A program made the position numbers and the translations under genes. This document shows, piece after piece, positions 51,607 to 60,089 of a stretch of 64,000 nt of DNA; positions within the stretch are counted from its first letter, which is position 1; every line of letters begins with the position of its first letter. The notes beneath the pieces are model-generated. The model had not been told where the DNA came from, did no database searches, and saw nothing but the letters and a program-made list of their open reading frames with translations. Source of the stretch: Chryseobacterium sp. 7 (GTDB lineage Bacteria; Bacteroidota; Bacteroidia; Flavobacteriales; Weeksellaceae); NCBI RefSeq assembly GCF_003663845.1, contig NZ_RCCA01000001.1:1612001-1676000 (forward strand), read 5' to 3'.

Positions 51607-52774
51607 CGGAGGTTTAGATACTTCCTACTGTGCTAAATATCTTAGTGAAACACTAGGATATGAGGTGTATGCAGTTACTGTAAATACCGGAGGTTTTTCA
51701 AAAGAAGAAGAAAAAGAGTTGGAGAGAAAAGCTTTAAACCTTGGAGTAAAAGAATACAGGTGCGTAGACGCTCAGGAAGATTATTATAATTCATGTGTGA
51801 AATATTTGATTTTCGGGAATGTACTGAAAAATAATACGTATCCTCTTTCTGTGAGTGCCGAACGTACTATTCAGGCGCAGGAAATTGCAAAATATGCAAT
51901 TGAAGTACAAGCAGATGCTATTGCTCACGGAAGTACGGGAGCAGGAAATGATCAGGTTCGTTTTGACTTGATTTTCCAGGTGATGTGTCCAAATATTGAA
52001 ATTATTACGCCCATTCGCGATATGGCTTTGTCCCGTGAAGAAGAAATTGAGTTTTTGAAAGAACATGGTTATGAAATGGAATTCCAGAAAGCGCAATATT
52101 CCGTCAATAAAGGACTTTGGGGAACTTCGGTAGGAGGAAAAGAAACATTGACTTCAAGAAATTATCTTCCTGAAGAAGCTTTTCCGTCTCAAATCAAAGA
52201 AACTCAGCCTTCAGAATTGGAGATCGAGTTTAAAAACGGAGAAGTGGTAGGAGTAAACGGAGAAAGCTTTGAACATTCAGTATATGCTATTCAAAAAATA
52301 GAAACATTGGCTTCGGCATATGGAATCGGTCGTGACATCCACGTAGGAGATACGATTGTTGGAATTAAAGGAAGAGTAGGATTTGAAGCGGCAGCCGCAT
52401 CAGTGATTATTAAAGCGCATCATCTATTAGAAAAGCACACCCTTTCAAAATATCAGCAAATGATGAAGTCGCAGTTATCCGACTGGTATGGAAACTGGCT
52501 TCACGAGGCACTTTTCTTAGATCCTGTCATGAGAAATATTGAATCTTTCTTAGTAGATTCTCAGAAAACAGTGAGTGGAAAAGTATTTGTGACTCTTCAC
52601 CCATACAGATTTATTCTTAATGGAATTGAATCTGCTCATGACCTGATGTCTGATAAATTCGGAAGCTATGGAGAAGCGAACAGAGCATGGACAGGAGATG
52701 ATGTGAAAGGATATACAAAGATTGTAAGCAATTCTTTAAATATATACCATCAGATTAACCAGAATATCAACTAA
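51578..52774 (+). CDS. argG: Argininosuccinate synthase
   Basis: Joins citrulline and aspartate with ATP to give argininosuccinate. The 398-residue protein has the N-type ATP pyrophosphatase motif AFSGGLDTS (residues 8-16), AHGSTGAGNDQVRFD for citrulline/aspartate binding, and the C-terminal oligomerisation region. The start overlaps the GNAT gene by 29 bp; MKKKVILAFSGG is the expected N-terminus for the family, so the overlap is real. Confidence 0.96.
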   Translation: MKKKVILAFSGGLDTSYCAKYLSETLGYEVYAVTVNTGGFSKEEEKELERKALNLGVKEYRCVDAQEDYYNSCVKYLIFGNVLKNNTYPLSVSAERTIQAQEIAKYAIEVQADAIAHGSTGAGNDQVRFDLIFQVMCPNIEIITPIRDMALSREEEIEFLKEHGYEMEFQKAQYSVNKGLWGTSVGGKETLTSRNYLPEEAFPSQIKETQPSELEIEFKNGEVVGVNGESFEHSVYAIQKIETLASAYGIGRDIHVGDTIVGIKGRVGFEAAAASVIIKAHHLLEKHTLSKYQQMMKSQLSDWYGNWLHEALFLDPVMRNIESFLVDSQKTVSGKVFVTLHPYRFILNGIESAHDLMSDKFGSYGEANRAWTGDDVKGYTKIVSNSLNIYHQINQNIN

Positions 52775-52826
52775 TTCCGAAAGGATGATGTAATGAAAGG
52801 CAGAACAAAAATCTGTCAGAATCAAA

Positions 52827-53792
52827 ATGAAGAAAACAGTAGGAATCATTGGAGCCAACGGTTATACAGGAAGTGAGCTGATACGCTTACTGGCTTTTCA
52901 TCCCCATGTGACATTGAGTTTTTTATATAGTCGTTCGAATTCGGGAACAAGAATTTCGGATCTGTACCCGGATTTAACGACAGTTTGTGAAATGGTTTTG
53001 ACGGACAAATCTGAAGATGTAGATATTCTTTTTCTGTGTCTTCCCCATAAAGAAAGTCAAAACTGGTTAACTCAGAATCCAGTTAAAGATGAAACGCTGG
53101 TGATTGATCTTGGAAACGATTTCCGTTTAGAAGGAAACTTTGGAAACAGAAATTTTATCTACGGATTGCCGGAAATCAATAAAAAACAACTGGCAGGCGC
53201 AAAAAGTATCGCCAACCCTGGATGTTTTGCTACAGCTATTCAATTGGCTTTGTTGCCATTAGCGAAAAGAAAAGTGTTAAATGAAGTTTTTACTACAGGG
53301 ATCACTGGTTCTACCGGAGCTGGGCAATCTTTGCAGGCAACAACTCATTTTACCTGGAGAAATGATAATGTTTCAGCCTATAAAACTTTAACTCATCAAC
53401 ATGTAGATGAGATTTTGCAACAGCTGATTTCATTTAATAATAAAGAAGTAAACCTGAATTTTGTTCCATGGAGAGGAGATTTTGCAAGAGGAATTTTTAC
53501 AAGTTCCACCATGAAGACAGATTTGACGTTGGAGGAAATAGAACAATGGTATCAGGATTTTTATGCGGAGGAGCCTTTCGTTACGGTAAGTAGCAGGGCA
53601 GTTGATTTAAAGCAGGTTGTCAATACCAATCGCTGTGTGATTCAGATCGAAAAGAGTGGAAATGTTGTCGTTATTCACTCAGCGATTGACAATTTGTTAA
53701 AAGGTGCTTCAGGGCAGGCAGTTCAGAATATGAATCTGGCCATGAACTGGGAAGAAAACGCAGGACTGAACCTGAAACCGATCGCATTCTAA
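52827..53792 (+). CDS. argC: N-acyl-gamma-glutamyl-phosphate reductase
   Basis: Reduces the N-acyl-glutamyl phosphate made by ArgB to the semialdehyde using NADPH. The 321-residue protein has the Rossmann motif GANGYTGSELIRLL (9-22), the catalytic Cys133 in SIANPGCFATA and the conserved FVPWRGDFARGI segment. It is third in the arginine operon, 52 bp after argG and 112 bp before argD. Confidence 0.95.
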   Translation: MKKTVGIIGANGYTGSELIRLLAFHPHVTLSFLYSRSNSGTRISDLYPDLTTVCEMVLTDKSEDVDILFLCLPHKESQNWLTQNPVKDETLVIDLGNDFRLEGNFGNRNFIYGLPEINKKQLAGAKSIANPGCFATAIQLALLPLAKRKVLNEVFTTGITGSTGAGQSLQATTHFTWRNDNVSAYKTLTHQHVDEILQQLISFNNKEVNLNFVPWRGDFARGIFTSSTMKTDLTLEEIEQWYQDFYAEEPFVTVSSRAVDLKQVVNTNRCVIQIEKSGNVVVIHSAIDNLLKGASGQAVQNMNLAMNWEENAGLNLKPIAF

Positions 53793-53807
53793 TTTATTAA
53801 TAAGGTA

Positions 53808-53903
53808 GAAGGTTGCAGATGATAGGTTGCAGTAGTGCGAAGAATAACTTTTAGACCTGCAAACTTTCAACGATCAACCATCAAACTAACAACTAGCAAC
53901 AAA
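53808..53903. repeat. Degenerate G-word/C-word repeat (copy E3) inside the arginine operon
   Basis: The argC-argD gap consists of words of the E family: GGTAGAAGGTTGCAG and ATAGGTTGCAG on the left, GACCTGCAAAC, CAACGATCAACC and AACTAGCAAC on the right, so the two halves are partly complementary. It is non-coding. Confidence 0.6.
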
Positions 53904-53904
53904 A

Positions 53905-55044
53905 ATGAATTTATTCAACGTATATCCATTATTCAATATAAATCCGGTTAAAGCTCAGGGATCTTTTCTTTGGGACGACAAAGGAGAAAAGTATCTTGAT
54001 TTTTACGGAGGTCATGCTGTAATTTCTATTGGTCATAACCACCCACATTATCAGAACAAACTGAAAGATCAGCTGGAAAAAATATCTTTCTACTCAAACT
54101 CTGTTCAGAATGCATTGCAGACTGAATTAGCTGAGAAATTAGGGAAACTTTCAGGATATGAAGATTACAACCTTTTTTTATGTAATTCTGGGGCGGAAGC
54201 CAATGAAAACGCATTGAAGCTGGCTTCTTTTCACAATGGAAAAAGCAAGGTGCTTTATTTTTCCGGTTCATTCCATGGCAGAACTTCTGCAGCGGTTTCT
54301 GTGACAGATAATCCAAAAATTGTTGCTCCGGTTAACTTTTCTGAAAGATTTATCAAATCAGAATGGAATGATGTGCAGCAGCTTGAAGAAACCTTTGAGA
54401 AATTTGGAAGTGAAATTTCATCCGTAATCATCGAAGGAATTCAGGGAGTGGGAGGAATTATGATTCCTACACCGGAATTTTTATCTAAAATTAAAGAACT
54501 ATGCGAAAAATATGATGCTGTTCTTATTTTGGATGAAGTACAGTCCGGATACGGAAGAAGCGGATATTTCTTTGCCCATCAGGAATTTGGTGTAGAAGCA
54601 GATATCATCACTACAGCAAAAGGAATGGGGAACGGATTTCCAGTGGGTGGAGTTTTGATTCATCCTAAGTTTCAGGCAAGCAACGGTTTGCTGGGAACTA
54701 CATTTGGAGGAAATCATCTGGCTTGTGCAGCTTCCATTGCTGTTCTGGATGTTATGAAAGATGAAAATCTTATCGAAAATGCTCAGCAGATGGGTGAGTA
54801 TATTGAAAATGAAATTAAAGATTTACCACATATTGAATCCATCCGAAGGAAAGGATTGATGATCGGAATAGAACTCGACAGAGACTGTTCGGAAGTAAGG
54901 AAAGAATTACTGTTCGGTCATCATATTTTCACTGGAAACTCGAATGATAAAACAGTACTTAGGATTCTTCCGGCGCTGAATATCAAAAAAGAGGAAACTG
55001 ATCTTTTCATCAATGCTTTGAAAACAGTATTGGAAGGGATCTAA
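53905..55044 (+). CDS. argD: N-acyl-ornithine aminotransferase
   Basis: A PLP class-III aminotransferase converting N-acylglutamate semialdehyde to N-acylornithine. The 379-residue protein shows CNSGAEANENALKLA (phosphate binding), the cofactor aspartate in LILDEVQSGYGRSG, and the Schiff-base Lys239 in TTAKGMGNGFPVGG. The family often accepts acetyl and succinyl substrates, so it is compatible with either route. It lies between argC and argF'. Confidence 0.94.
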   Translation: MNLFNVYPLFNINPVKAQGSFLWDDKGEKYLDFYGGHAVISIGHNHPHYQNKLKDQLEKISFYSNSVQNALQTELAEKLGKLSGYEDYNLFLCNSGAEANENALKLASFHNGKSKVLYFSGSFHGRTSAAVSVTDNPKIVAPVNFSERFIKSEWNDVQQLEETFEKFGSEISSVIIEGIQGVGGIMIPTPEFLSKIKELCEKYDAVLILDEVQSGYGRSGYFFAHQEFGVEADIITTAKGMGNGFPVGGVLIHPKFQASNGLLGTTFGGNHLACAASIAVLDVMKDENLIENAQQMGEYIENEIKDLPHIESIRRKGLMIGIELDRDCSEVRKELLFGHHIFTGNSNDKTVLRILPALNIKKEETDLFINALKTVLEGI

Positions 55045-55080
55045 AGGATTAAAAACAAAATCTTTAAAATCAATTTTAAA

Positions 55081-56037
55081 ATGAAAAAATTTACCTCTGT
55101 AAGTGATGTAGAAAACTTACAGGAAATCATAAAAAAAGCTTTACAGATAAAAGCAGATCCCCTTACCGAAACGGAAAAAGGAAAGGGAAAGACAATCGGA
55201 CTTGTATTTTTAAATTCAAGTTTAAGAACCCGTCTGAGCAGTCAGATTGCAGCTCAAAATCTTGGTTTAAATGTTTTGACATTAAATGCAGCACAGGAAG
55301 CCTGGAATCTTGAATTTGCTGACGGAGCAGTGATGAACGGTGACACTGTAGAACATATCAAAGATGCCATCGAGGTTTTAAACCAATATTGCGATATCAT
55401 TGCGGTACGTTGTTTTGCAGGGATGAAGAGCAAAGAAGATGATGTGAATGAAAGTATCTTAAGTCAGTTTGAAAAACATGCAAAAGTTCCTGTCATTTCA
55501 TTAGAATCAGCAACCCGTCACCCGTTGCAAAGTCTGGCAGATTGTATCACCATTACAGAAAACTGGAAAAAAGACCACAAACCCAAAGTGGTGTTGACGT
55601 GGGCACCACATATCAAACCTATTGCCCATGCTGTTGGAAATTCCTTTGCAGAATGGATGCAGGAAATGGACGTTGAGTTAGTGATTGCAAACCCTGAGGG
55701 ATATGATCTGGATAAAAACTTCACAAAAGATGTGAAAGTAATTCATGATCAGGATGAAGCGTTGAAAAATGCAGACTTTATTTATGTAAAAAACTGGTCT
55801 TCTTTTGATGATTATGCTGCAATGCCTGAAGTGGAAGGAGACTGGATGCTTACCAATGAAAAATTAGCCCATACCAATCAGGCTAAAGTAATGCACTGTC
55901 TTCCGGTTCGCCGTAATGTGGAGTTGAGTGATGAAGTAATGGATGGAGATCATTCTATCATCTACCAGCAGGCAAAAAACCGAATTTTCTCTGCCCAGGC
56001 TGTATTCAGTGAAATTTTAGATGAATTAAAAGCTTAA
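55081..56037 (+). CDS. argF': N-succinyl-ornithine carbamoyltransferase (AOTC/SOTC family)
   Basis: Transfers carbamoyl from carbamoyl phosphate to an N-acylated ornithine. The 318-residue protein has the carbamoyl-phosphate motif NSSLRTRLS (45-53), RHPLQSLAD and the HCLPVRRN loop. It aligns by eye with the N-acetyl/N-succinyl-ornithine branch and not with classic ArgF. The discriminating position is Val90 in MNGDTVEHI: Xanthomonas acetyl-specific enzymes have Glu (Glu92) there and the Bacteroides succinyl enzyme has Pro90. Published mutagenesis of that Glu to Pro, Ser, Ala or Val changes specificity to succinyl-ornithine. Succinyl specificity is therefore inferred. Confidence 0.93.
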   Translation: MKKFTSVSDVENLQEIIKKALQIKADPLTETEKGKGKTIGLVFLNSSLRTRLSSQIAAQNLGLNVLTLNAAQEAWNLEFADGAVMNGDTVEHIKDAIEVLNQYCDIIAVRCFAGMKSKEDDVNESILSQFEKHAKVPVISLESATRHPLQSLADCITITENWKKDHKPKVVLTWAPHIKPIAHAVGNSFAEWMQEMDVELVIANPEGYDLDKNFTKDVKVIHDQDEALKNADFIYVKNWSSFDDYAAMPEVEGDWMLTNEKLAHTNQAKVMHCLPVRRNVELSDEVMDGDHSIIYQQAKNRIFSAQAVFSEILDELKA

Positions 56038-56041
56038 AATA

Positions 56042-56074
56042 ATCCTTGTCAAGGTTCAAAACCTTAACAAGGAT
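56042..56074. repeat. Long palindromic hairpin between argF' and argB
   Basis: ATCCTTGT-C-AAGGTT-CAA-AACCTT-A-ACAAGGAT: a 14-bp stem interrupted by one C/A mismatch and a 3-base loop. It is followed by GAAAAAGG, not Ts, so it is not a normal terminator; it may be a dispersed palindrome that stabilises or processes the transcript. Confidence 0.65.
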
Positions 56075-56100
56075 GAAAAAGGATCCCAAAAAGTTGACAA

Positions 56101-56895
56101 ATGAAAGAAAAGTTATACATCATAAAAATTGGCGGAGCTTTGATCGATGATGAAGCATTATTAACCCAATTCTTAGAACAATTTTCTGAAATTCAGGAAA
56201 AGAAGATCCTTGTACACGGCGGAGGTAAATTGGCAACAATACTTGCTGATAAACTGGGAATCGAGCAGAAAATGATCAATGGAAGAAGGATTACGGATAA
56301 AGAGACATTGGATATTGTAACGATGGTGTATGCGGGAGGAATCAATAAAAATATTGTTGAAAAGCTTCAGCAGAAAAAATGTAATGCTATAGGCTTTTCC
56401 GGAGCAGATGGAAACTTAATCAAGGCTAAGAAAAGAGAGCATCCTGAAATCGATTTTGGATTTGTAGGGGATATCAGTAAGAAAAGTGTGAACAGGAAAC
56501 TGGTTTCAAAACTCATGAAACTTAATCTTGTTCCGGTGTTTTCAGCGATCACCCACGATAGAAAAGGAAATCTTTTCAATACCAATGCGGATACCATTGC
56601 TTCTGTAATGGCGCAGGCTCTTTCCGAAAAATATGAAGTTGAACTGTTGTATTGTTTTGATAAAGAAGGAGTTTTGGAAGACGTAAACGATCCCGAATCA
56701 GTGATCAAAAGTGTTACTGAAGAAGATTTTACCACACTGAAAGAAGAGGGAAAACTTCATAAAGGGATTTTGCCTAAACTAGAAAATGCTCTGGGAGCCA
56801 TAAAAAATAATGTAAATAAAGTGTTTTTGATCAAAGAAACAGAACTGAAAAATCATATAGAAAATCATCATGCAGGAACTGAAATCTGTTTATAA
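56101..56895 (+). CDS. argB: N-acylglutamate kinase
   Basis: Phosphorylates the N-acylated glutamate, the second step of arginine synthesis. The 264-residue amino-acid-kinase fold protein has KIGGALIDD (residues 8-16), the glycine loop VHGGGKLAT, and FNTNADTIAS for nucleotide/substrate binding. It lacks the N-terminal kinked helix of arginine-inhibited hexameric enzymes, so feedback inhibition is less likely. It overlaps argE by 26 bp. Confidence 0.95.
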   Translation: MKEKLYIIKIGGALIDDEALLTQFLEQFSEIQEKKILVHGGGKLATILADKLGIEQKMINGRRITDKETLDIVTMVYAGGINKNIVEKLQQKKCNAIGFSGADGNLIKAKKREHPEIDFGFVGDISKKSVNRKLVSKLMKLNLVPVFSAITHDRKGNLFNTNADTIASVMAQALSEKYEVELLYCFDKEGVLEDVNDPESVIKSVTEEDFTTLKEEGKLHKGILPKLENALGAIKNNVNKVFLIKETELKNHIENHHAGTEICL

Positions 56896-57952
56896 TAAAG
56901 AAGAGCTATTGAATAATGCGGTCGGATTGCTTAAAAATTTGATTGAGATTCCTTCATTCAGCAAAGATGAGTTTAATACTTCGGTGGAAATTGAGAATTT
57001 CTTCAAAAAGCATCAGATTCCTACCAAACGTTTTAAAAATAACATCTGGGCGGTGAATAAACATTTTGATGTTTTTAAACCTTCCATTTTACTGAATACA
57101 CATCATGATACAGTAAAACCTAACAAAGCTTACACGCTGGATCCGTTTGTTCCTATTGAAAAAGATGGAAAATTATTTGGATTGGGCAGTAATGATGCCG
57201 GAGCTTCTTTGGTTTCTATGGCGCAGGTTTTTTTACATTTTTATAATAAAGAAGATTTAAAATATAATTTAGTTATTGCTTTGACGGCAGAGGAGGAGAT
57301 CTCAGGATTTGATGGGATAGAAGCTCTGTTTCCGCAGCTACCCAACGTAGAACTCGCCATTGTAGGAGAACCCACGCAGATGAATCTGGCGATTGCAGAA
57401 AAAGGACTTCTTGTGATTGATGGAGAAATGAAAGGTACTCCTTCTCATGCCGCTCATCCTAATGATGACAACTCGATTGTAAAATGTATGCAGGATTTGC
57501 AGAATATTCTTGTCTTTAAATTTCCAAAGGTTTCAGAATATCTGGGAGAGGTGAAAGTAACTTTATCCGGAATTCATGCAGGAGTACAGCATAACGTTGT
57601 TCCGGAATCATGCAGTTTCACACTGGATGTAAGAGTGACAGATGAATATTCTAATCAGGAAGCATTCGATATTATTCAGTCTCAGATGAAATCTACATTA
57701 ACGGCAAGATCGTTCAGGCTAAATTCTTCAAAGATCGAAATGGATCACCCATTCGTAAAAGCAGGAATTGAAATCGGAAGGACAACTTACGGTTCACCTA
57801 CCTCTTCAGACCAGGCGATTATTCCATGTACATCCGTGAAATTAGGACCTGGAGACAGTAGGCGCTCTCACACAGCAGATGAATTTATCTATATCCATGA
57901 AATAGAAGAAGGAATAGAAATCTACATCAGAATTTTAGAAAAAGTGTTATAA
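56870..57952 (+). CDS. argE: M20-family N-acyl-citrulline/ornithine deacylase
   Basis: A zinc deacylase removing the acyl group late in the pathway (from N-acylcitrulline if the carbamoyltransferase acts on the acylated form). The 360-residue protein has the M20 metal motifs: LLNTHHDTVKP (His and the catalytic Asp), GSNDAGAS (bridging Asp), TAEEEISG (general base Glu and metal Glu) and the C-terminal SRRSHTADEF (His). It starts inside argB by 26 bp, so translation is coupled. It is followed by a repeat-filled 258-bp gap before argH. Confidence 0.93.
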   Translation: MQELKSVYNKEELLNNAVGLLKNLIEIPSFSKDEFNTSVEIENFFKKHQIPTKRFKNNIWAVNKHFDVFKPSILLNTHHDTVKPNKAYTLDPFVPIEKDGKLFGLGSNDAGASLVSMAQVFLHFYNKEDLKYNLVIALTAEEEISGFDGIEALFPQLPNVELAIVGEPTQMNLAIAEKGLLVIDGEMKGTPSHAAHPNDDNSIVKCMQDLQNILVFKFPKVSEYLGEVKVTLSGIHAGVQHNVVPESCSFTLDVRVTDEYSNQEAFDIIQSQMKSTLTARSFRLNSSKIEMDHPFVKAGIEIGRTTYGSPTSSDQAIIPCTSVKLGPGDSRRSHTADEFIYIHEIEEGIEIYIRILEKVL

Positions 57953-57958
57953 ATAATG

Positions 57959-58036
57959 GAAGAATGAAGCGGGAAGATGGAAGTTATTATAGTTTGTAAT
58001 TCGCTTCCAGCCTCAGCCTCAGGCTTCCAGCTCAAT
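57959..58036. repeat. Purine-word/pyrimidine-word repeat (GGAAGATGGAAG...CTTCCAGC)
   Basis: The left half has GAAGAATGAAGCGGGAAGATG and GGAAG words, the right half CTTCCAGCCTCAGCCTCAGG and CTTCCAGCTC. The halves are roughly complementary around TTATTATAG. It is the same design as the E repeats but with different words. Non-coding, directly after argE. Confidence 0.5.
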
Positions 58037-58040
58037 ATAT

Positions 58041-58184
58041 GTTTTGACTCCGCCCGGCAGGCATTGAAGTTTAATTTTTAATAAGATTTATGCAAAAAGA
58101 AAATTAGAAATGAAAGCTTTACATAAGGAAATGTTTTTTTATAGTTAATAGTAATAAGGATTGCCTTGCCGGGTATGTCAAAAC
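58041..58184. repeat. 144-bp inverted-repeat element before argH
   Basis: The ends GTTTTGACTCCGCCCGGCAG(GCA) at 58041-58063 and (TGC)CTTGCCGGGTATGTCAAAAC at 58162-58184 are imperfect inverted repeats of about 22 bp with one gap and a few mismatches. The interior is AT-rich and non-coding. It ends 26 bp before the argH ATG; the in-frame extension of argH upstream to 58166 would translate its right end, which argues for the later start. Confidence 0.6.
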
Positions 58185-58210
58185 CCATCAGTATTTTAAA
58201 TCAGAATATT

Positions 58211-59515
58211 ATGAAAAAAATATGGCAGAAGGATGACCTTGCCACCAATATATTAGTCAATAACTTTACAGTCGGTAAAGACCTTGACTTTGATGAACGT
58301 TTAGCGAAATATGACGTGAAAGGTTCTATGGCACATTGCAAAATGCTGGCAGAAACCGGAATTATCACTCAGGAAGAATCAGAGCAGATGTTATCTGTTT
58401 TGAATACTATTTTAAATAAAATTGAAGAAGGAAGTTTTGAAATTGATAAAGATGCTGAGGATATCCATTCTCAAGTAGAAGCTATTCTCATTGAAGAATT
58501 AGGAGATACAGGCAAGAAAATCCATACCGCAAGATCAAGAAATGATCAGGTTTTGCTGGATATAAAATTATATTTATTGGATGAGATCCGTGAAATTACA
58601 GCACTTACAGATGAATTTTTCCAGATTTTAATTCAACTGGCGGATCAGCATAAAAATGTTCTGCTTCCGGGATATACCCATCTGCAGATTGCAATGCCTT
58701 CATCATTTGGATTGTGGTTGGGAGCGTATGCAGAAGCACTTTTAGATGATGTGGAAATGCTGTTTTCTGTAAAGAATATCATCAATAAAAATCCACTGGG
58801 ATCAGCTGCTGGCTATGGTTCATCTTTTCCGATCAATCGTGAAAGTACTACTTATAATCTGGGCTTCCAGTCGATGAATTATAATTCGGTATATGCTCAG
58901 ATGACCCGTGGAAAGTCGGAGAAAATGTTATCAATGGCAATGGCAACTTTAGCAGGAACGCTCGGGAAGTTTGCTTATGACGTTTGTCTGTATCTGAGTC
59001 AGAATTTTGATTTCATTAGTTTTCCAAAGGAATTTACTACAGGAAGCAGCATTATGCCTCATAAAAAAAACCCGGATATCTTTGAGCTGGTTCGTGCACG
59101 ATGTAACAGAATTCAGTCGCTTCCGAACGAATTGATTCTTTTGACAAACAATTTGCCATCAGGATATCACAGAGATGTACAGTTGACCAAAGAAATACTT
59201 TTCCCGGCGATAGATTCTTTAAAGGAATGTTTGGAAATTCTAAATTATACTTTACCGAATATTCAGGTAAAAGACGGAATTCTGGAAGATGAAAAATACA
59301 AATATCTGTTCAGCGTAGAAAAGATTAATGAAGAAGTGAAAAACGGAAGTTCATTCCGTGATGCTTATGTAAAAGTAGGGCAGGAAATTGAAAACAACGA
59401 GTTTGAATTTGAACCCGGAAACCTTGAACATACCCACCAGGGAAGTATCGGAAATCTTTGTCTGGATAAAATAGAATACCAGTTCAATAAACTGAAAAAT
59501 AAATTATTGGGTTAG
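58211..59515 (+). CDS. argH: Argininosuccinate lyase
   Basis: Splits argininosuccinate to arginine and fumarate, the final step. The 434-residue protein has the fumarase/aspartase superfamily signature GSSIMPHKKNPD, HTARSRNDQVLLD near residue 105 and GYTHLQIAMPSSFG. ATG at 58211 (MKKIWQKDDLATNI) is chosen over an in-frame upstream ATG at 58166 because the added residues are encoded by a repeat. Last gene of the arginine operon. Confidence 0.95.
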   Translation: MKKIWQKDDLATNILVNNFTVGKDLDFDERLAKYDVKGSMAHCKMLAETGIITQEESEQMLSVLNTILNKIEEGSFEIDKDAEDIHSQVEAILIEELGDTGKKIHTARSRNDQVLLDIKLYLLDEIREITALTDEFFQILIQLADQHKNVLLPGYTHLQIAMPSSFGLWLGAYAEALLDDVEMLFSVKNIINKNPLGSAAGYGSSFPINRESTTYNLGFQSMNYNSVYAQMTRGKSEKMLSMAMATLAGTLGKFAYDVCLYLSQNFDFISFPKEFTTGSSIMPHKKNPDIFELVRARCNRIQSLPNELILLTNNLPSGYHRDVQLTKEILFPAIDSLKECLEILNYTLPNIQVKDGILEDEKYKYLFSVEKINEEVKNGSSFRDAYVKVGQEIENNEFEFEPGNLEHTHQGSIGNLCLDKIEYQFNKLKNKLLG

Positions 59516-59521
59516 AATCTA

Positions 59522-59646
59522 AGCCATTAAGGTTCTTAAAACTTAGGCAATATCAGTAGAATTCTAAATTTTTTTTAGCCTGCTGTCTTTTCGTTGTGAA
59601 CCTTAATCTTTAATAAATCTTACTTGCTTAAGTGATCTTAATGGCT
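59522..59646. repeat. TTAAG-word element, copy D1
   Basis: A 125-bp element with perfect 10-bp inverted ends AGCCATTAAG (59522-59531) and CTTAATGGCT (59637-59646). It contains the palindrome TAGAATTCTA and CTTAA words. It starts 7 bp after the argH stop. Confidence 0.7.
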
Positions 59647-59689
59647 GGATTGTAATTCCGCTCTTTGAATTTGATGATTGATTATCTTG

Positions 59690-59815
59690 AACCATTAAGG
59701 AAGATGAAGGTTTTAAGGTAAGTTAAGAAAATCTACGATTTTTTAGCCTCATAGTTTTAAAATTCGCCTGCGAATTCCTTAATTATTCTTCACCTCTTAA
59801 AAGCTCTTAATGGTT
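59690..59815. repeat. TTAAG-word element, copy D2
   Basis: A 126-bp element with perfect 10-bp inverted ends AACCATTAAG (59690-59699) and CTTAATGGTT (59806-59815). Hairpins AAAATC-TAC-GATTTT and AATTCGC-CT-GCGAATT lie in the middle. D1 and D2 plus the module at 59891 take up most of the 574-bp gene-free region between argH and the lrp-type gene; no coding region is seen there. Confidence 0.75.
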
Positions 59816-59890
59816 AAAAAAATACAGGGATTTTGCTCCAAGTCAATTTTGAACTGAGTAGATTGTTCAACTTGTGAAAATCTGCTGCAT

Positions 59891-59920
59891 AAAATTTTAT
59901 CGGAGATAAAATCTTTGCGC
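59891..59920. repeat. Accessory repeat module (TTTTATCGGAGATAAAA, CTTTGCGC)
   Basis: A perfect 7-bp hairpin TTTTATC-GGA-GATAAAA followed by TCTTTGCGC, closely related to 91-118 at the window start. TTTGCGTTTTC and GCGCAAACGCGCAAAATG words follow to about 60030. It again sits next to a TTAAG element. Confidence 0.5.
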
Positions 59921-60089
59921 CTTACAGCATGAAGTTTATAAATTTATTTTGTGTCTTTGCGTTTTCTAACAAATAAGATATTAAAAATAAAATGTACTGG
60001 TAAGCGCAAACGCGCAAAATGAAGACGCAAGAAAATCAGAGATTTTCAGCAAGTAAAACCGGGATAATAATGAGTTTAAAATAAAAGAA

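Noticed and set aside
58166-58210. Upstream start for argH giving 449 residues
   Set aside because: The added 15 residues are encoded by the inverted-repeat element end; the ATG at 58211 gives the usual family N-terminus.
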